A stretch of DNA of 64,000 bases from Gautieria morchelliformis (GCA_015179125.1 WHVA01000588.1:1-64000), one strand, 5' to 3'; positions 20,362-32,119 are shown, numbered from the stretch's first letter. Notes: generated by a model from the letters alone, not told the origin. Program-made: numbers and translations.

Positions 20362-21232
20362 TTAATATATTCCGATTCTCTCGTTGAGGATTCTCACTCT
20401 AGGACTAGGAAGTCCTTTAGTGAGAAGATTGGCTAGCATGTGTTCCGTTGGTAGGTACACAAGCTTAATTTCTCCATATTCGACTATATCTCGAATGAAA
20501 TATAATCTAATGTCAAAATGCTTGGTCCTCGTATGTTGTTGAGTGCCATAGAGGATGGCAATGGCTGATTGATTGTCTGAATAAAGTTTGATGGGATAGT
20601 TCAGCGGTTGGAATACTTCAGAAATAAAGTGGCGCATCCATGAGGCTTCTTTGCTTGCATGAGTCAGGGCAACGAATTCGGCTTCAGTTGATGATAGGGC
20701 TACTATGGATTGTTTTTGACAACTCCATGATACTGTCCCTCCATCAATCTGAAAAATATAAGCCGAGTATGAGTGCCTGTGCTCTTGTGAAGCCCAATCC
20801 GCATCTGAATACCCAATGAGGCCATCTCGATTTTTCCCAAGTGTCAATTTGTAGCCCATCATGCCTTTTAGATATTTAAAGACACGCTTGACTGCATTCC
20901 AATGAGTTGGACCTGGGCTTTTGAGGAATTGAGAAAGTAATGACACTGCGAATGCAATGTCTGGTTGAGTGGCTACTGCTGCCCACATCAATGATCCTAT
21001 CGCTTGTCTGTATGGAACTCTTGACATCTTCTGTTTGTCTTCATTTGTAGAAGGGCATTGGTCTCTGGATAATTTAACAGCTGGGTCGAGAGGCGTAGAA
21101 AATGTTTTGGCATCATCCAGATTGAATTTTTTAATCATTTTCTGGATGTATGCGTTTTGGGATATTGCAATCGATTTGTTCTTCCAATCTCTTTCGATTT
21201 TGAGGTTCAAAAGCCAGGGAATCTCGCCTAGA
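20362..21232 (-). pseudogene. C1 RNase H and RT end, truncated (copy 2)
   Basis: An open frame of about 280 codons covers the RT thumb (KIERDWKNKSIAISQ, YRQAIGSLMWAAVATQPD) and RNase H (SDADWASQ, SSTEAEFVALTHASK, SDNQSAIAI, TKHFDIRLYF). Unlike copy 1 it keeps the SDNQSA carboxylate. It ends GLPSPRVRILNERIGIY. It is truncated on its N-terminal side by the Helitron, so the polymerase active site is absent. Confidence 0.88.
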
Positions 21233-21693
21233 TCAGACTTCTATTAAGCGTACGACACGAATGGCTTTGTCCTTCTTTGTCCTTCTTTGGCCGACTTTGT
21301 CAACGTTCCTGCGTTCATTCCCTGCTTCTTTTGCCTCTTTCTCCTTGCCTCCCCCTGACGTCGAGGGGGGTAGCATCCTCTCCATGGCTTCCCGAACCTC
21401 GCACGTACCGTCCGCTTTGGGAACGGCTAATGCTGACTGCAACCGTCGTTGCTCCCTCATCCTGCCGTGTGCTCTCTTTCCTTTTTTTGCCTACCGTCCC
21501 TCCTTCCCACAACTTTCTTCCACTGATCCCCTTTTCTCCTGTCTGTCGGCGCCGACGTCCTGGCTTGCGTTTTCCTTCCTTTTGTTTCCTTGCCCTCCTA
21601 TTCTCCTCCTGTCTGTAATTTGCGTTGACGTCATATCCCCTTCATACTAACTTATAACCGCCTGCTTCTCCTCTTTTTCGCTGTCTCATTCAA

Positions 21694-22594
21694 ATGTCTG
21701 CCGTCACGTTGGCCGCTAATGTTTGTCTTCGAGGGGGTCGTCGTCAGACGACGACGCCCACCTACTATTGTTTTTACGACACCGTCGTCCAGGGGGCAGT
21801 CGACTGCACTGTGCCTCTCGAAATGAGGCTTTACAGTCCCCCCGGGGAGACTCTCCTTCCGGATGACACTGGCGTCGTGGGGCGCATTTTCGCCCCTCCT
21901 TCTGGTACCATTCTCTTGGATGTGTTTTCTCTCACAGCCTACCCGGGCGATCCTGCATCTGAGCAGTATGAGGACGCGATCCCCAACGACACCTCCGTCG
22001 CTGTTTGGGGTGTGGGAGCAGTTCTCAATAATGCGGAATATGCGTCAGATTCCCAGACGCGTACCTTCAATCTTGCTGTCGCCGACTACGTTCGCGATGG
22101 CACCAAGTCTTTCGTGTTGGAGTGCATCGTCGTTCCCCACTGTTGCACTAGCCTGACCTTGTCTTTCTTAGGTGTCTCTATGATGGTAACTCTGTTCGGT
22201 GGAGTCGTACGCCTACTCTGAACGTCAACACGGCCATTTACATGTATGGCACCCTCCGAGGCGTCAACGCCCAGGGCAATTTGACTATTGCCATCGACAA
22301 TGTCGTGTTGAACGTCGGCCCTGCGACCATTGGTCCTTCCACTCCTGGTCGTGGCAGGAATGCGCCTCCTGGCAGGGATGGCTCTGTACGTTGACGTGGC
22401 AGAAAGTTTGCGGTTGCCGTCTCTAAAGATGACGTCGACGCCAATAACTCCCTGGAGAGTCGTCGTTCTGCCTCCCCCCTTTTGCACGGGCCATCCGACA
22501 CCTCTTCTCTTCTGTCGTCGATGGCACCTCGGAGACGGATCCTACTAATCTTAAGACGAGGAGTGGTAAGCGGCGAGCTATCCTGACTCCATAA
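21694..22594 (+). pseudogene. Helitron accessory gene, two exons, unknown function
   Basis: Exon 1 is 21694-22121 (MSAVTLAANVCLRGG start). A 50-nt GT-AG intron at 22122-22171 joins in phase to exon 2 from 22172 (CLYDGNSVRWSRTPTLNVN). The visible product is a beta-rich protein of about 240 residues with alternating hydrophobic strands (GRIFAPPSGTILLDVFSLTAY; YMYGTLRGVNAQGNLTIAI). A TGA at 22392-22394 interrupts the frame between Arg codons, and the frame shifts again before the basic C-terminus (SGKRRAILTP, stop about 22592). I do not recognise the family. The strand pattern would fit a single-stranded-DNA-binding OB fold, which plant Helitrons carry as RPA-like genes, but that is inference only. 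It lies upstream of Rep/helicase on the same strand. Confidence 0.5.
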
Positions 22595-23021
22595 ACGTGC
22601 CCGGTGACTTTAGCATAAATTTCTCTTTGTATTTGTATGGTCCTCTGCTTTTGGTCCGCCCTGACTTGCCATTTAAGTTACAGTGTCTTATCCTTCCATC
22701 CGTCCACCCTCTGAATTGTTTCCGCTTTGGTACGGGTGCGTCAATATGTCCACTTACGTGGAGTTTCAAAGAAGAGGAGTGCCTCACGTCGGTCTTTCCT
22801 TTCAGTTTACAGTATTTTTCTGATTTCTTTAACTTCCACAGATTCGCGTGTTTTGCTCCGAACGTGGAACGTAGTTCCGGTTTCTACACTCTGTGTATTC
22901 AGAATCTCAGTACATGACCGCTGCTTCTTCCAACGACTTTCTTCCAGCAAATGCTGCATCCGTTAGTAATGAAACCCCTGCGCGCCCGTTCCTTCTAAGT
23001 GTTCTACCCTCTTACGGTGTG

Positions 23022-23548
23022 AACGGCCGTACCCCTAGTAAGTCACTTCTCGCCCTCTGTCCTCCCCTGACGAGTCTCTGTTTACCCTCCGTTAGTGCGA
23101 AACTGTCTTTCACGTCCTTTTTTACTGAAACCTCCCCATGCGCTCCCTCTCGGTACTTCCCGGTATGCCTTCCGCACCTTGGGTGTGAGGACACTTGCGT
23201 CTCTATGTAATGTGTGGGCTAACTTTTTCCTTTAGTTGGGAGCTCCTCTGGTGAAGCTGGGAAAGGCAACAAGTTCCATAGTGGGTGAGGACATATTTCC
23301 ATCCGACTGATAACCTACCATGAGGACGGCTGAACAGCCGTTCCCCCTAGTAAGTCTCTTCTTGCCCTCTGTCCTCCCCTGACATGTCTCGGTTTACCCT
23401 CCGTTAGTCCCAAACCATCTTTCACGTCCTTTTTTACTGAAACCTTCCCATCCGCTCCCTCTCGGTACTTCCCGGTAAGCCTTCTGTGCCTTCGCTCTGA
23501 GGACACTTGCGTCTCTATGTAATGTGTGGGCTAACTTTTTCCTTCAGA
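23022..23548 (+). repeat. Duplicated intron-like block, period about 312 bp
   Basis: About 215 bp at 23022-23236 recurs at 23334-23548. Each copy runs from a GTAAGT donor-like word (ccctagtaagtc) to a pyrimidine-rich AG (aactttttccttyag). Flanking words (ccatccgactgrtaacctaccatga) are also duplicated. The block precedes the Rep/helicase start codon, so it looks like duplicated 5'-UTR introns. Confidence 0.7.
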
Positions 23549-23573
23549 TTTTCCATCCGACTGGTAACCTACC

Positions 23574-26500
23574 ATGACAACGGCATCCCACACTTGGTCC
23601 ATCCATTCCATCTCCACTCCTCGCTTTCGTTGGGGTGGCGTGGGTCACGCCGGTGGACACCATTGCGCTTACTGTGGCATTCCCCTCTTAACAGGCGAAC
23701 GCCCCGGTTTTTGTTGCGGTGAACGAGGCAAACGACTAAAAGACGTCCCATCCCTTCCTCCCTTGCCTCCTGAATACGACATCTTTCTCAACCAACCCAA
23801 CGTCTCTTCTTTATCGCGCGTATTCAATCTTATCTTTTCCTTTGCGTCTCTTGAATCGACCGCTGAGTTCCCGGGCTTGCATGGCCCTCCCGGTTTCTTT
23901 GCCATACAGGGCCGGCTTTACCATCGACTGTGACCTCGTCACCGAGACTCCGCCCTACGTTGGTTATTATACGATGGGTTTATTGCTGGTCTTGCTCCCC
24001 ATCAGAATTGGTTCAACTGCATCCCTCGTGGTTGGAGCGCTGCAATGACAGAGGCTTTACTACGTATTAATCCCTTCGTGCACGCTGTACGTCAACTATC
24101 ATCTGTACAGCCCTCCCAATATCCCGAAGCGTCCTTAGTTTTAAAAGACACCTCTCCCACCAACGAAGTAGTTACTGCTTATCGCTTACCATCCTCTCCC
24201 TTACCTACTTTGTTGTAGATCGCCGCTCTAATGTCTTTTCGCAATACTACACGAACTGATGTCCATCCGCGTTCCCTCACCATCCCTCGCGTTGGTGGCA
24301 TCAATCAATCCATTCCTGCTGTTAGCCGACTCTGGGAACCGTTAGCATACCCGTTGCTCTTCCCTCACGGAACCCTCGGGTGGGGAGTAAATGAAGGCAT
24401 CGGTACGTGTAATACTGGCGCTGACAGTGACTCTGTGTCCAGCCAGATGTGGTATTATCGCGCCAGACTTCTTCGTGAACCCCGGTTTGGTATCTTCGGC
24501 AGACTATGCAATAAATATATCGTCGATATGTTCACCCATGACTTGGAATGTAGACTTAATTATATTCGTCACAATCAGCCTCAAGAGCACAAACTTGGTT
24601 GCTCTCCCAATGTGTACCTGCCCGCTTCCTTCCTTGGTTCTAAGAAATGGGCATCAGAGCAGATTGCCGACGCGCTTGCCTTGGCGTCTTCTTATGGTCC
24701 ACCCACATTTTTTATCACTATAACTTGCAATCTGCATTGGCCTGAGATCACTGAACAGCTACGTCCTGGCCAAGGCTTTGAAGATATCCCCATCGTTGTC
24801 TGTCGTGTGTTCAAGCAAAAATTAACTCACTTCATCCGCTCCCTATCCTCGATGTTTCCCAATGCCGGCCCTCGACTATACATGATATATTGCATAGAAT
24901 TTCAGAAGCGCGGCCTCCCGCATTGTCACATCCTTATCAAATACCGGTCTGATTGCATTACCGCCTCTGACATTGACCGTGTTATTTCCGCAGAGATCCC
25001 AGACAACGCAGATGACGCAACACTCATTCGGACGCATATGCTCCACAACCATCCTCCTTCCAATTGCCCTCGCTCTCGATATTGTCAGCGAGAAAACAAT
25101 GGAGTGCGGACATGCCGTTTTAAATATCCTCGTCAACTTCAACAATCGACGACATTTGATGAGGATGGACGCGTCAACTACCGTCGTCGGAATCCTGGAG
25201 ATGAAATGATTGTGCCTCACTGCCTTCCCTTGATCAAAAAATACCAATGTCACATCAATTTTGAGGCTTCGGCTACCGGACACTTATTCCAATATATCTT
25301 CAAATATATACATAAAGCTTTTCTTGGCCCCCTGCTTCACTTAATGTACTCAACTCATTTTTAGGTCCCGATCGTACGTCCGTTCATCTCCAACAGTCTG
25401 GAGACGAGTCAGTGGACGAGATCGCTGACTTTTGGGATGCACGATACTTATCTGCAGGAGAAGCTGCTTGGAGAATCCTGGGTTTTCACGTAACAATGAA
25501 AGATCCATCGATAACAGCCCTTCCCATTCACACTCCAGACAGCACTCTATTTCATCGATACAATCCTTCCCTCGACCATCCAAACTCGTTGTCAAAACTG
25601 GACCATTATTTCTGTCGTCCCTTCGGTTTATTTCAAGACAATGACGACACCGCCCGCAATTTTGCAGACGTTACATACGCAGAATACTACCGTCTCTTTC
25701 GGTTGGAGAAGATGAATCCTGTCCATCAGACCGATCCACGCTACTATCTCGAGAAACCTAACGTACACGGCATACCCATGATGCATGTCGTCCTTCGCAC
25801 CCGTCGATCCCCGCACATCACACGATTGCAACCCGTACGACCATCGGAAGGTGAACGCTTTTACATACGCTCCATCCTGCTTTACAAGCCGGCGACATCC
25901 TTCAACGACCTGCGCTCCTTACATGGATCACTTCTACCTTCTTATCAAGAAACAGCAAAGCGACTTGGCTTATTCGCCGATCAATCCGAAGGGGATTTCT
26001 GCATTTCCGAAGCAATCGCGGCTCTTCGAACTCCACGGCAACTGCATTTGCTATTCATTCACCTTCTAACCAACGACTGCTGCGACTTACCGCTAAATTC
26101 TTGGTCGACTTTCAAAGACAGCCTCTCTCAAGATTTTCTCCCCGTTGAAAGAGGGTCTCAAGAATTGGCTTACACCGCCACCCTTATTGATCTTTCAAAA
26201 TTGCTTGATGAATATGGCAAACAACTGAGTGACTTTGGCTTACCTGAACCGCGCACCCATGGCAACGAAATTCTTGATGAACTGCGCCTATGGTCCAGAA
26301 ACCCCTCCGTTCTCTACCACCGCTCCCAAACGTCCATTGCCCACTTTAACCCTGAACAAGCCGCCATCTTTCATGAGATCAATAATGCAATCGAGACTAA
26401 GATTCCTCTCCGCTTATTTGTCGATGGACCTGCTGGCTGTGGGAAGTCGTTCGTAACCAACGCCGTCTGTGACGTCTGCTGTCACAGGCAACAGATCGTC

Positions 26501-27764
26501 GTTGCCACTGCGACTTCAGCCTTCGCTGCTCAGGTCTATCCAGGAGGAAGAACGACGCATGCTGCCTTTAAAGTCCGTACCTTTCCTTCCTTTTTACCTC
26601 AACACCCTCAAAAACTCCCTTCGTGGTTAGGTACCTGTAAACGACAGCTCTGAATTCCTGGTTTCGCCCATTCAACCCGATGATCTGTGTGGCGAATTGT
26701 TGAGAGAAGCCTCTGCGGTTCTCTGGGATGAAGCTCCCATGGCCAACCGAGCTGTTCTGGCTTGCGTAGACGAAACCTTGCAATGCATCATGAAAAACGA
26801 CTTACCTTTCGGCGGTAAAGTGATCATTCTTCTAGGCAACTTCCGACAAACATGCCCGGTGGTCCGTCACGGTTCCAAAACAGATGTCCTCGACGCTTCC
26901 ATCCGAAGTTCTCCTCTTTGGCATGATTTCTCTATCCGTCGTTTAACGACACCGATTAGAAATGCTGAAGACCCCCTGTTCGCAGCCGCTATCGACGCCA
27001 TAGGCAACGGCCCGTCGTCCTTGGTCTCCCTACCCTTCATTTGCCACGTAAAAATGACCGCTGACGTCGTTGACTTTGTCTTTCCAACCCACGTTCTCCA
27101 TGATCCTTCAAAATGCCTCTCGTGTTCTATTCTCGCTCCCACCAACGCCCAATGTCAGATGTACAACTCAATCTGCCTCCACCGTCTCAATACTTTGGAA
27201 AAAATCTATATGGCTGCAGACTCTATAAAAGAAATGGATGAAGCTGATATTCTATCCCCACAGAGCGTTCTTGACTACGCCGCACGTGAAACGCCTCCCG
27301 GATTACCCCCTCACGCTCTCAGCATTCGCCTACATGGCGTTTATTGCCTAATGCGCAACTTCTCCATCGCACGAGGCCTCATCAAAAATTCGCAGGTTGT
27401 CATCACCCACATAGGTACGAGACTGATCACCGTCAACATGCTCCGTGTCCACGGCGGTCTTAATTTTTTGGACACCGAAAACATCTTACTTCCCCGTATC
27501 ACCTTCACCCATTTCTATCCTTCCACTGGACACACCCTCCTTTGAAAACAATTTCCCTTATCGGCTGCATACGCTACTACCTTCAACAGCTGTCAAGGCC
27601 TCACTCTCGATCGAATCGCCCTTGACCTCACCTCACCCGTTTTCAGCCACGGTCAATTATACACAGTGCTGTCTCGCGTCCGGTGCAGACATGACGTGCG
27701 CATCCGCCTACCCGCCGATGAAGACCGAACACAAAATATCGTTTACCAGGAAATTGCCTTATAA
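23574..27764 (+). pseudogene. Helitron Rep/PIF1-type helicase, four exons, two nonsense codons
   Basis: Rolling-circle transposase: the Rep domain nicks and joins DNA, the SF1 helicase unwinds it. Exons 23574-24167, 24219-25317, 25365-26572 and 26631-27764 sum to 4035 nt, about 1344 residues, normal for the family. In order: a Cys-rich N-terminus (CAYCGIPLL, GFCCG), LPPLPPEY, a Helitron-like N domain, the HUH motif (QKRGLPHCHILI, about residue 430), the tyrosine motif (YIFKYIHK), helicase motif I GPAGCGKSF (about 920), motif II LWDEAPM, motif III LLGNFRQTCP (Asn where Asp is usual), and the C-terminal QLYTVLSRVR. Breaks: TGA at 23931-23933 and 27543-27545, each where Arg is expected. The second intron (25318-25363) has a TAG acceptor but starts CT, not GT. 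Otherwise the frame is intact. Confidence 0.87.
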
Positions 27765-28372
27765 ATCCATACGTCGCCGACGGCTCATTTTGACACCCAC
27801 GATCGATCACCCTGCTACCCCTATCCTCGCCAGGCGTTCCACCCCTTCCACAACGTCTCACCCCCCTGCCCATATCGCGGGGAACGTAAGTTTCTACTGT
27901 TTTCCCACTTCCTCCACCGCTAATCCCCAATTACCCGGCTACTCCTCTAGGCCTTCCACGCCTTCCCCTATGGCTAACCACGCCAACCCGAGCTCCTTTG
28001 TTTTTTCGCGTGGCTCCCCTGCCCACATCGCGGCCAACATACGTCTGTGCACTTTTCCGACTTCTTCCTCTGCTGATTCCTTCGAAGACTAATATATCTC
28101 CCCTTAATCATTCCCAAATCTCCTCTTACATCGCTCGGTACGCGTGCCGTGAGCTCACGCATCGTCCTCTGCACTCCACGTCCGTTGACGTCCTGTTACA
28201 TGCGTTGCCTTACCTACCAAACCTCTCACGCGAATCTCGACAAGGATTGCGAACCCAACTGAACCGCATTCGCCGTTCAATGTAACATATACGTTTTGTA
28301 CATAGTACTCCTACAAATTCCTTATCTTCTCACCCCCTGTTACCGAATCGCCAAAGCGAAGCGCAGGTGAAT
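27765..28372 (+). other. Helitron 3' region: Ser/Pro-rich duplicated segment
   Basis: No confident gene. An open plus-strand frame to 28092 is Ser/Thr/Pro-rich and contains a duplication of about 65 bp (cccctgcccayatcgcggs at about 27867 and 28017). After 28092 the sequence is non-coding down to the terminal hairpin. Confidence 0.45.
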
Positions 28373-28376
28373 CTTG

Positions 28377-28646
28377 TCTCTCAGAAGGCATATACGTGCA
28401 CCCGGCCCTTTAGCGCTCAAGAGCTCGCGCGTCGGTCATTTCAAACTCCGCTGGGTGCAGCCGCCTGTGAAAATAGAGATAACAAAGTGAAATGGAGAGA
28501 TAGGGAGTGACTGGAAATTTTCGAAAATAATCAGAGAAGTGAATGCATGGTACAAGAACAATGTGAAAAGAGATTGAAACACCATACAATAAATCGAATA
28601 CATTATGCTTGATTTTGGTGCAGGAGCATAAATGCACCCAACAAAT
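28377..28646 (-). repeat. C1 LTR fragment, 5' part
   Basis: Matches 20088-20348 of the C1 LTR (gcatatacgtgcaccyggcc to the terminal CCAACA), same orientation. It is cut on the left at the Helitron 3' end. Confidence 0.85.
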
Positions 28647-28722
28647 CTACCCATCTTCTATCCTACACATGACCTCATGTGACTTGCATCTTACTAAGCT
28701 GCTAATCCCAGTATTGTTGTGC
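28647..28722 (+). other. Host segment left of the G1 element F
   Basis: 76 bp of older sequence ending in the target-site copy TGTGC (28718-28722). It should be continuous with 37579 onward in the pre-insertion state. Confidence 0.6.
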
Positions 28723-28934
28723 TGTAAATAACCTAGATATCATACATGTATACTAGTTATTACATAATCCCAGTGGGCCCCTTAGGGACCCACTGTATAG
28801 TTTATGCGTGGCAACCAGCCAGCTGTTCCCATCACATCTTACTCCTATACTGTCACTACGTAGCATCAGAATACCACACATTGGTTAAGTTCTGTGTGCC
28901 CTTGTGACCAAGGCCTAAGATCGTCAACTTTACA
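28723..28934 (+). repeat. 5' LTR of G1 element F
   Basis: TGTAAATAACC to AACTTTACA. It differs from the 3' LTR at about five positions, two of which are CpG to CpA changes. Confidence 0.95.
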
Positions 28935-29073
28935 CCTTTTTGAACTATCCTGCAGTTGATCGCCACGCAACCAACCGATTGTGGCTTCGAAGCAATCTTG
29001 AAAAAGATCGCTGCGTTGACAACTAAACATCGTTGAGACCCTCCAGTAGACCTTCTACTGTCCGGCTGCGAGC

Positions 29074-31440
29074 GTGATGATTCCACGCAGTCGAAGACGG
29101 ACACGAGCGACAAGCTCACGGTCCACACCACAGGTGCAGCCCAGCGACACGACGGCTGACGCTACCCTGGACCAAGAGTCCAGGACCTTAGAAGACAGAG
29201 AGATTGTAGATCTCACCGCCCTCGTCCCACCAGTGGAAGACGAGGAAAATCCTGACCACGTCTCGTCGAGCGTGGCCGAGGAAGAGACGACGCCGGGCAA
29301 CCAGCTGGCACCGCCCCCCCAATCCCCTCTGCCCAGAGCCAGAGACAAAGGAAAGGGCAGAGGAGTCTTGCCGTCGTCAGACGGCAGAGCATCAAGGTCG
29401 AGACGGGCACAAAGCCACGACTTGAACCGCCGCTCACGAAGTAGAGCGACAACGATCGTCCCGGAAGGGAGACGACGGCAAAAAAGATGAGCCCCAGACG
29501 ATGGTCAGGGCTCGGAATACTTGAGCTCCAGTCGCAAGAGCTCGAGAGCTCATGCCATTGACCACGAGACAGCAGAGGCCCTGAACAAGCAGGTGCAGGC
29601 TGTGCTGCACTGAAGCACGCTCACGTGCCACAAGCACGATCAGCTGGCATCACAGCTTGACAACGCCGCCTCCACCTTAATGGCAATCGGCAAGGAACTC
29701 CACCAAGCGCAGGAGATCAGGCTGCAAGATGCAGCCATGCTGGAGGTCATCCAGAAGGCCCTCCGCCCATGCGGGGAACGTGACACAACACGTCCGAGCT
29801 CGCGACAGTCCGCAGCTAACGAATGCGGCCACGACGCAGAAGACCCACAATGAAAGGAGCGGGACACGCAGCGAATGCCGCCGCCAGCCGTCCCAGTCGA
29901 ACAGGACGTGAGGTTCAGGAATGAACATCAGGAGAAACCGGCTGCCCAAACGGACAGCCGTAAGACGATCCAACAGATCGTCAGGGAACAGGTCGCCTCA
30001 GAGCCTGACTCTGAAACAACGACCGAAAGCTTAGAGCTCAAAGTCGCACACTGGCAGCATAAAGAGGCCGCAGCCGCATGCCGCCATATGCGGGCCCTCG
30101 AGCTACTAGCAAAGAACGCTGAAGACGCGGTGGCCCACAGCCACACAGCTCAGCTGCCCAACAAGCAGCTCACGTGAGCTGTACAGGACACACAGCAGGC
30201 ACGTGCAGCCTACAACAACAGGCTGCGGATCCGCAACGCGGGACTGACCAGGGATACCAGGCACAAAGCGCCCCTGGACCCGAGAGCACAAAATGCTCCC
30301 GATCCCGAGCCCGATCCGGGCCCAGGGCCCGTCAGGGCATACAACAGCCTACCCCTCGCGGCGTCACAGCCACGCGAGCGATCCATGGCCCCAACAGAAG
30401 GCCAGGGAATCCCTGATCAGGCTCACGTCGTACAGATGGAACCGTACGACGGGATCACATGGATGATCCGCGTAGCATTAGCAGACGCCGTGGACACAGA
30501 CCCCGAGAAGTCTGTGCTAGCGAAAGCCGGCGTGAAACTGGCTCACCCTGAGCCATACGCCAGAGGATCTGACCTCGAAGAGTTTGAGATCTTTGTGGCA
30601 GCCATCCTACGATGGCTGAAAATGAATTGCCTCCTAGGGCCAACCAGCATTGACATGCAGGTCGGCTACGGGGCACTTGCCTCACTGGCAAAGCCCAGGA
30701 GTGGTTCCTTCAAAACGTAGAATGCTTTGATCGCCAGGTCCGCAACTGGACGCTGGAAACTGTGATGCAAGGCCTTCAAAAAAGGTTCCTGCACACACTG
30801 ACGTACCATCACGCATCGAATAAATTCGACGTGGTCATGCAGGGCATGAAAACCGTTCAGGAGATGCTGAACCAGCTCACAAAATACATGGCACACATGA
30901 TACAGCCGCCAGACGATTACACGTTCCGGAGACGGTTCGTGTCGGCGCTGTGCGAAATACTGCGCAACGAAGTCCTCAAAAAGGGCTACAATGCCGAGAG
31001 CAGCTCAATAGAGCAACTCTTAGAGATGGCCCGAATGATCAAGGAGGCATCCCGATACAACATGGGGATGCGCCGCGCAGAGAGCGCAGCGGCAACGGCA
31101 AGTGCTGCCCCGGCTCACAGGGAGCAAGCCGCTGACACAGACGGGCCTGACCAGGCCCAGCCTGTTCTCAAGAAGTGGAGTGGCGCAACGGCCGCCGCCC
31201 CCACGCCCAGCACAAGCTGGACGCCCACCTGAAGCTAAACAGCCTCAAGCGGCAGGATCGTCCCCGTGACCTGCCCCACCACCGAAGGTGTTGGGCCGAC
31301 CTAACGATCGGCCCAGCGGCAGCCAAAGCAGCACAACATGCTTTGAATGTGGCCAACCTGGCCACAAAAGAGCAGAATGCCCCCGGCTTAAGTCCAGTAT
31401 CAGGACAGCGGCCGTGAGTCACAAAGAGGAGACCAAAGAT
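29074..31440 (+). pseudogene. Gag of G1 element F
   Basis: Same arrangement as copy A: an acidic Ser-rich N-terminus, heptad-like segments (about 29560-29780, 29980-30170), the gag core (LEEFEIFVAAILRWLKMN at about 30580; GLQKRFLHTLTYHH at 30768) and a CCHC knuckle (CFECGQPGHKRAEC at about 31338-31380). The frame is closed by several TGA/TAA codons (about 29487, 29611, 29851, 30176) and by a frameshift near 30680 that splits the core. The long N-terminal extension is a G1 trait seen in both copies. Gag would form the particle that packages element RNA. Confidence 0.85.
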
Positions 31441-31453
31441 CCGGAGATGAATC

Positions 31454-32119
31454 TTGGTCAAAATTCTCTCCATCAAATTGATGAAGAGGGGGAGGGTGAT
31501 CCCCAACCCAACGACACTCCGGACAATGGAGATGTGCCCGCTGAAGAGTGGGATCCCAAGCCGTCCCAATACTATGAATGGGACGAAGAGGTGGAAGACA
31601 CCACCTACAGGTCCAGTGATCAGATTCATGCCAGAAGACGACACCGCCATGAAAGTCATGGCGGCACGCACGTTGGTCACGCCAGACAAGGCAGCCGATC
31701 ACCACCGAAACAAACACAGGACGCGGCCAACGCGGCCACGCAGTGAGAACCGTACCCTGTCGGGGTACTGGGAAATAAACGGCGTAAAAGCCCACTGCCT
31801 GCTAGATAGCGGCAGCGAAGGGCTATTGCTATCCCCTGAATTCACGTGAGCTACAGGGATGAAAACACTCTCCCTGGAGCAGCCCATCGCGCTGCAGCTA
31901 GCCTGCATAGGCAGCCGTTCCACAATCAACTATGCAACGAACACGACCATCAAATTTGGTCGTGAAACATACAACGAATATTTCGATGTGGCAAACGACG
32001 AATATTATGATGCTATCTTAGGGACACCATTCCTAAGGAGATTCAGCATAACCCTGGACTTCTCCAGCCCAGGGACGATCCGCAAGGGGCACAAAGTGAT
32101 CCCCATGGGCAAGGTCTGA
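31454..32119 (+). pseudogene. Aspartic protease of G1 element F
   Basis: A retropepsin-like domain: YWEINGVKAHCLLDSGSEG at about 31770-31826 carries the catalytic Asp-Ser-Gly. Downstream, TIKFGRETYNEYF and YDAILGTPFLRRFSITLDF correspond to the flap and the ILG motif. A TGA at 31847-31849 falls between the active site and the flap, so the domain is split. Confidence 0.82.

Larger units (their letters stand above)
19861..21232 (-). mobile_element. C1 copia, copy 2 (3' LTR, RNase H, part of RT)
   Basis: LTR at 19861-20348, then RNase H/RT to 21232, where the match to copy 1 ends at the base before the Helitron TC. The left flank is G1 copy C, and the word gatgt precedes the LTR. Confidence 0.87.
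21233..28376 (+). mobile_element. Autonomous-type Helitron, 7.1 kb
   Basis: The 5' end is TC at 21233, preceded by host A at 21232, exactly where the C1 copia sequence stops matching copy 1 (cctaga, then t). The 3' end is CTTG at 28373-28376, followed by host T. A bulged hairpin (tcacc ... ctg and caggtga, about 28330-28370) lies just inside the 3' end. Contents: a small accessory gene, a duplicated intron-like block, the Rep/helicase gene, and a Ser/Pro-rich tail region. Rolling-circle transposons of this type make no target-site duplication. Confidence 0.85.

Noticed and set aside
28935-28975. tRNA primer-binding site after the G1 5' LTR
   Set aside because: The sequence starts cctttttgaactat and contains no TGG next to the LTR; self-priming is possible but I cannot demonstrate a pairing.
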